Of a stretch of DNA of 64,000 bases, positions 63,605 through 64,000 are shown piece after piece. Below the pieces are notes generated by a model. It saw only the letters and a list, made by a program, of their open reading frames with translations, was not told where the DNA came from and searched no databases. Position numbers and translations under genes: made by a program. The stretch's first letter is position 1; every line of letters starts with the position of its first letter. The stretch lies in the NCBI GenBank assembly GCA_965222995.1, contig OZ244977.1, forward strand, positions 992,001 to 1,056,000, written 5' to 3'. This stretch comes from SB11 sp965222995 (GTDB taxonomy: Bacteria; Bacteroidota; Bacteroidia; UBA8524).

Positions 63605-64000
63605 ATGAAAAAGCTACTTATAATAGTATTGGTTGGTTTTGCTTCTCTTACACTAACAGCGCAACCCCCAAAAGCCATACAAGACATTATTGATAATGTT
63701 GAGGAGATAAATAATGCAATAGGCGATTCTATTAGAGAGTACGACACCGCTTTTAAACGTCCTGCTAAAATTGATATTTGGATACATGACAATCAGATAA
63801 AGAAAATAATAGTTGACCAATTGCTACCCTATGCCAATAGCCTTACCTATTATTATTTTAAGTATAGCTCTTTGGTTTATGTGAAGCATACTTTTCTTTC
63901 AGAAGAATACCACAAGAAAGAAATAAAGGAGTATGGTTTTGCCGGTACTGATTCAGTAGTTGTACAAGAAGGTTATTTTGAATATGATGAACTACTTAGT
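63605..64000 (+). CDS. exported protein, truncated by the window end
   Basis: ATG 63605, six bases after the prenyltransferase stop; 132 codons open to the last base. Signal peptide 1-19 (KKLLIIVLVGFASLTLTAQ) then a soluble region (IDIWIHDNQIKKIIVDQ). No family recognised from this part. Confidence 0.6.
   Translation, partial: MKKLLIIVLVGFASLTLTAQPPKAIQDIIDNVEEINNAIGDSIREYDTAFKRPAKIDIWIHDNQIKKIIVDQLLPYANSLTYYYFKYSSLVYVKHTFLSEEYHKKEIKEYGFAGTDSVVVQEGYFEYDELLS

Overview
The window is a contiguous piece of a low-GC chromosome from a member of the Bacteroidota. The evidence is the -7 promoter element TAnnTTTG upstream of many genes, almost no Shine-Dalgarno sequences, PorT and type IX secretion (T9SS) sorting domains, lineage-typical families (DUF4835, DUF4292, DUF3467, BatA, Wzi-like barrels, a serine-palmitoyltransferase-like enzyme) and frequent TTG starts. 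I cannot name the genus. No phage, insertion sequence, CRISPR array or rRNA operon is visible; nearly all of it is core genome.

Layout. 1-5.3 kb: 3' end of coaBC, DUF4835, recN with a small membrane gene, lpxB, and an isolated phage-type GH108 lysozyme. 5.3-8.9 kb: a gene-poor gap, a secreted Ycf48-like propeller with a T9SS tail, and a TPR protein. 9.0-16.8 kb: an envelope operon (flippase, dut, sugar nucleotidyltransferase, TPR lipoprotein, DUF4292 lipoprotein, EnvC-like protein, Ppx/GppA). 16.9-19.7 kb: a minus-strand operon of a large T9SS protein and two lipoprotein cytochromes c. 19.7-24.1 kb: engB, ubiE, porT, tgt and an LptF/G permease. 24.2-26.7 kb: a broken T9SS type B adhesin gene. 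26.8-31.8 kb: an SPT-like enzyme, helix-hairpin-helix protein, acyl-CoA dehydrogenase, rpsU, xerC and hpf.

31.9-45.0 kb is the translation/transcription core: four tRNAs, tuf, tRNA-Trp, secE, nusG, rplK-A-J-L, rpoB and rpoC, closed by a strong terminator. 45.1-53.5 kb holds DUF3467, surE, a 38-codon membrane-protein gene with its own promoter and terminator, dapA, DUF6913, ligA, a GT9 glycosyltransferase, murB, a SUI1-like factor and a nitroreductase. 53.5-57.5 kb is more lineage-specific: a GreA-like protein, an AT-rich exported protein, a Wzi-like outer membrane barrel and three small genes, two of which are tandem paralogues. 57.6-64.0 kb: BatA, a probably inactive dihydroorotase homologue, an unknown protein, trpS, a UbiA prenyltransferase and the start of an exported protein.

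No undescribed multi-gene system is evident. The best leads are the 38-aa membrane protein unit (about 46.33-46.57 kb), the three-gene small-protein cluster (56.6-57.5 kb), the T9SS protein/cytochrome c operon, enzymes that have lost key residues (dihydroorotase, EnvC-like M23, Tgt zinc site, second cytochrome), and -7 boxes only 4-8 nt from start codons, which predict leaderless or nearly leaderless mRNAs.
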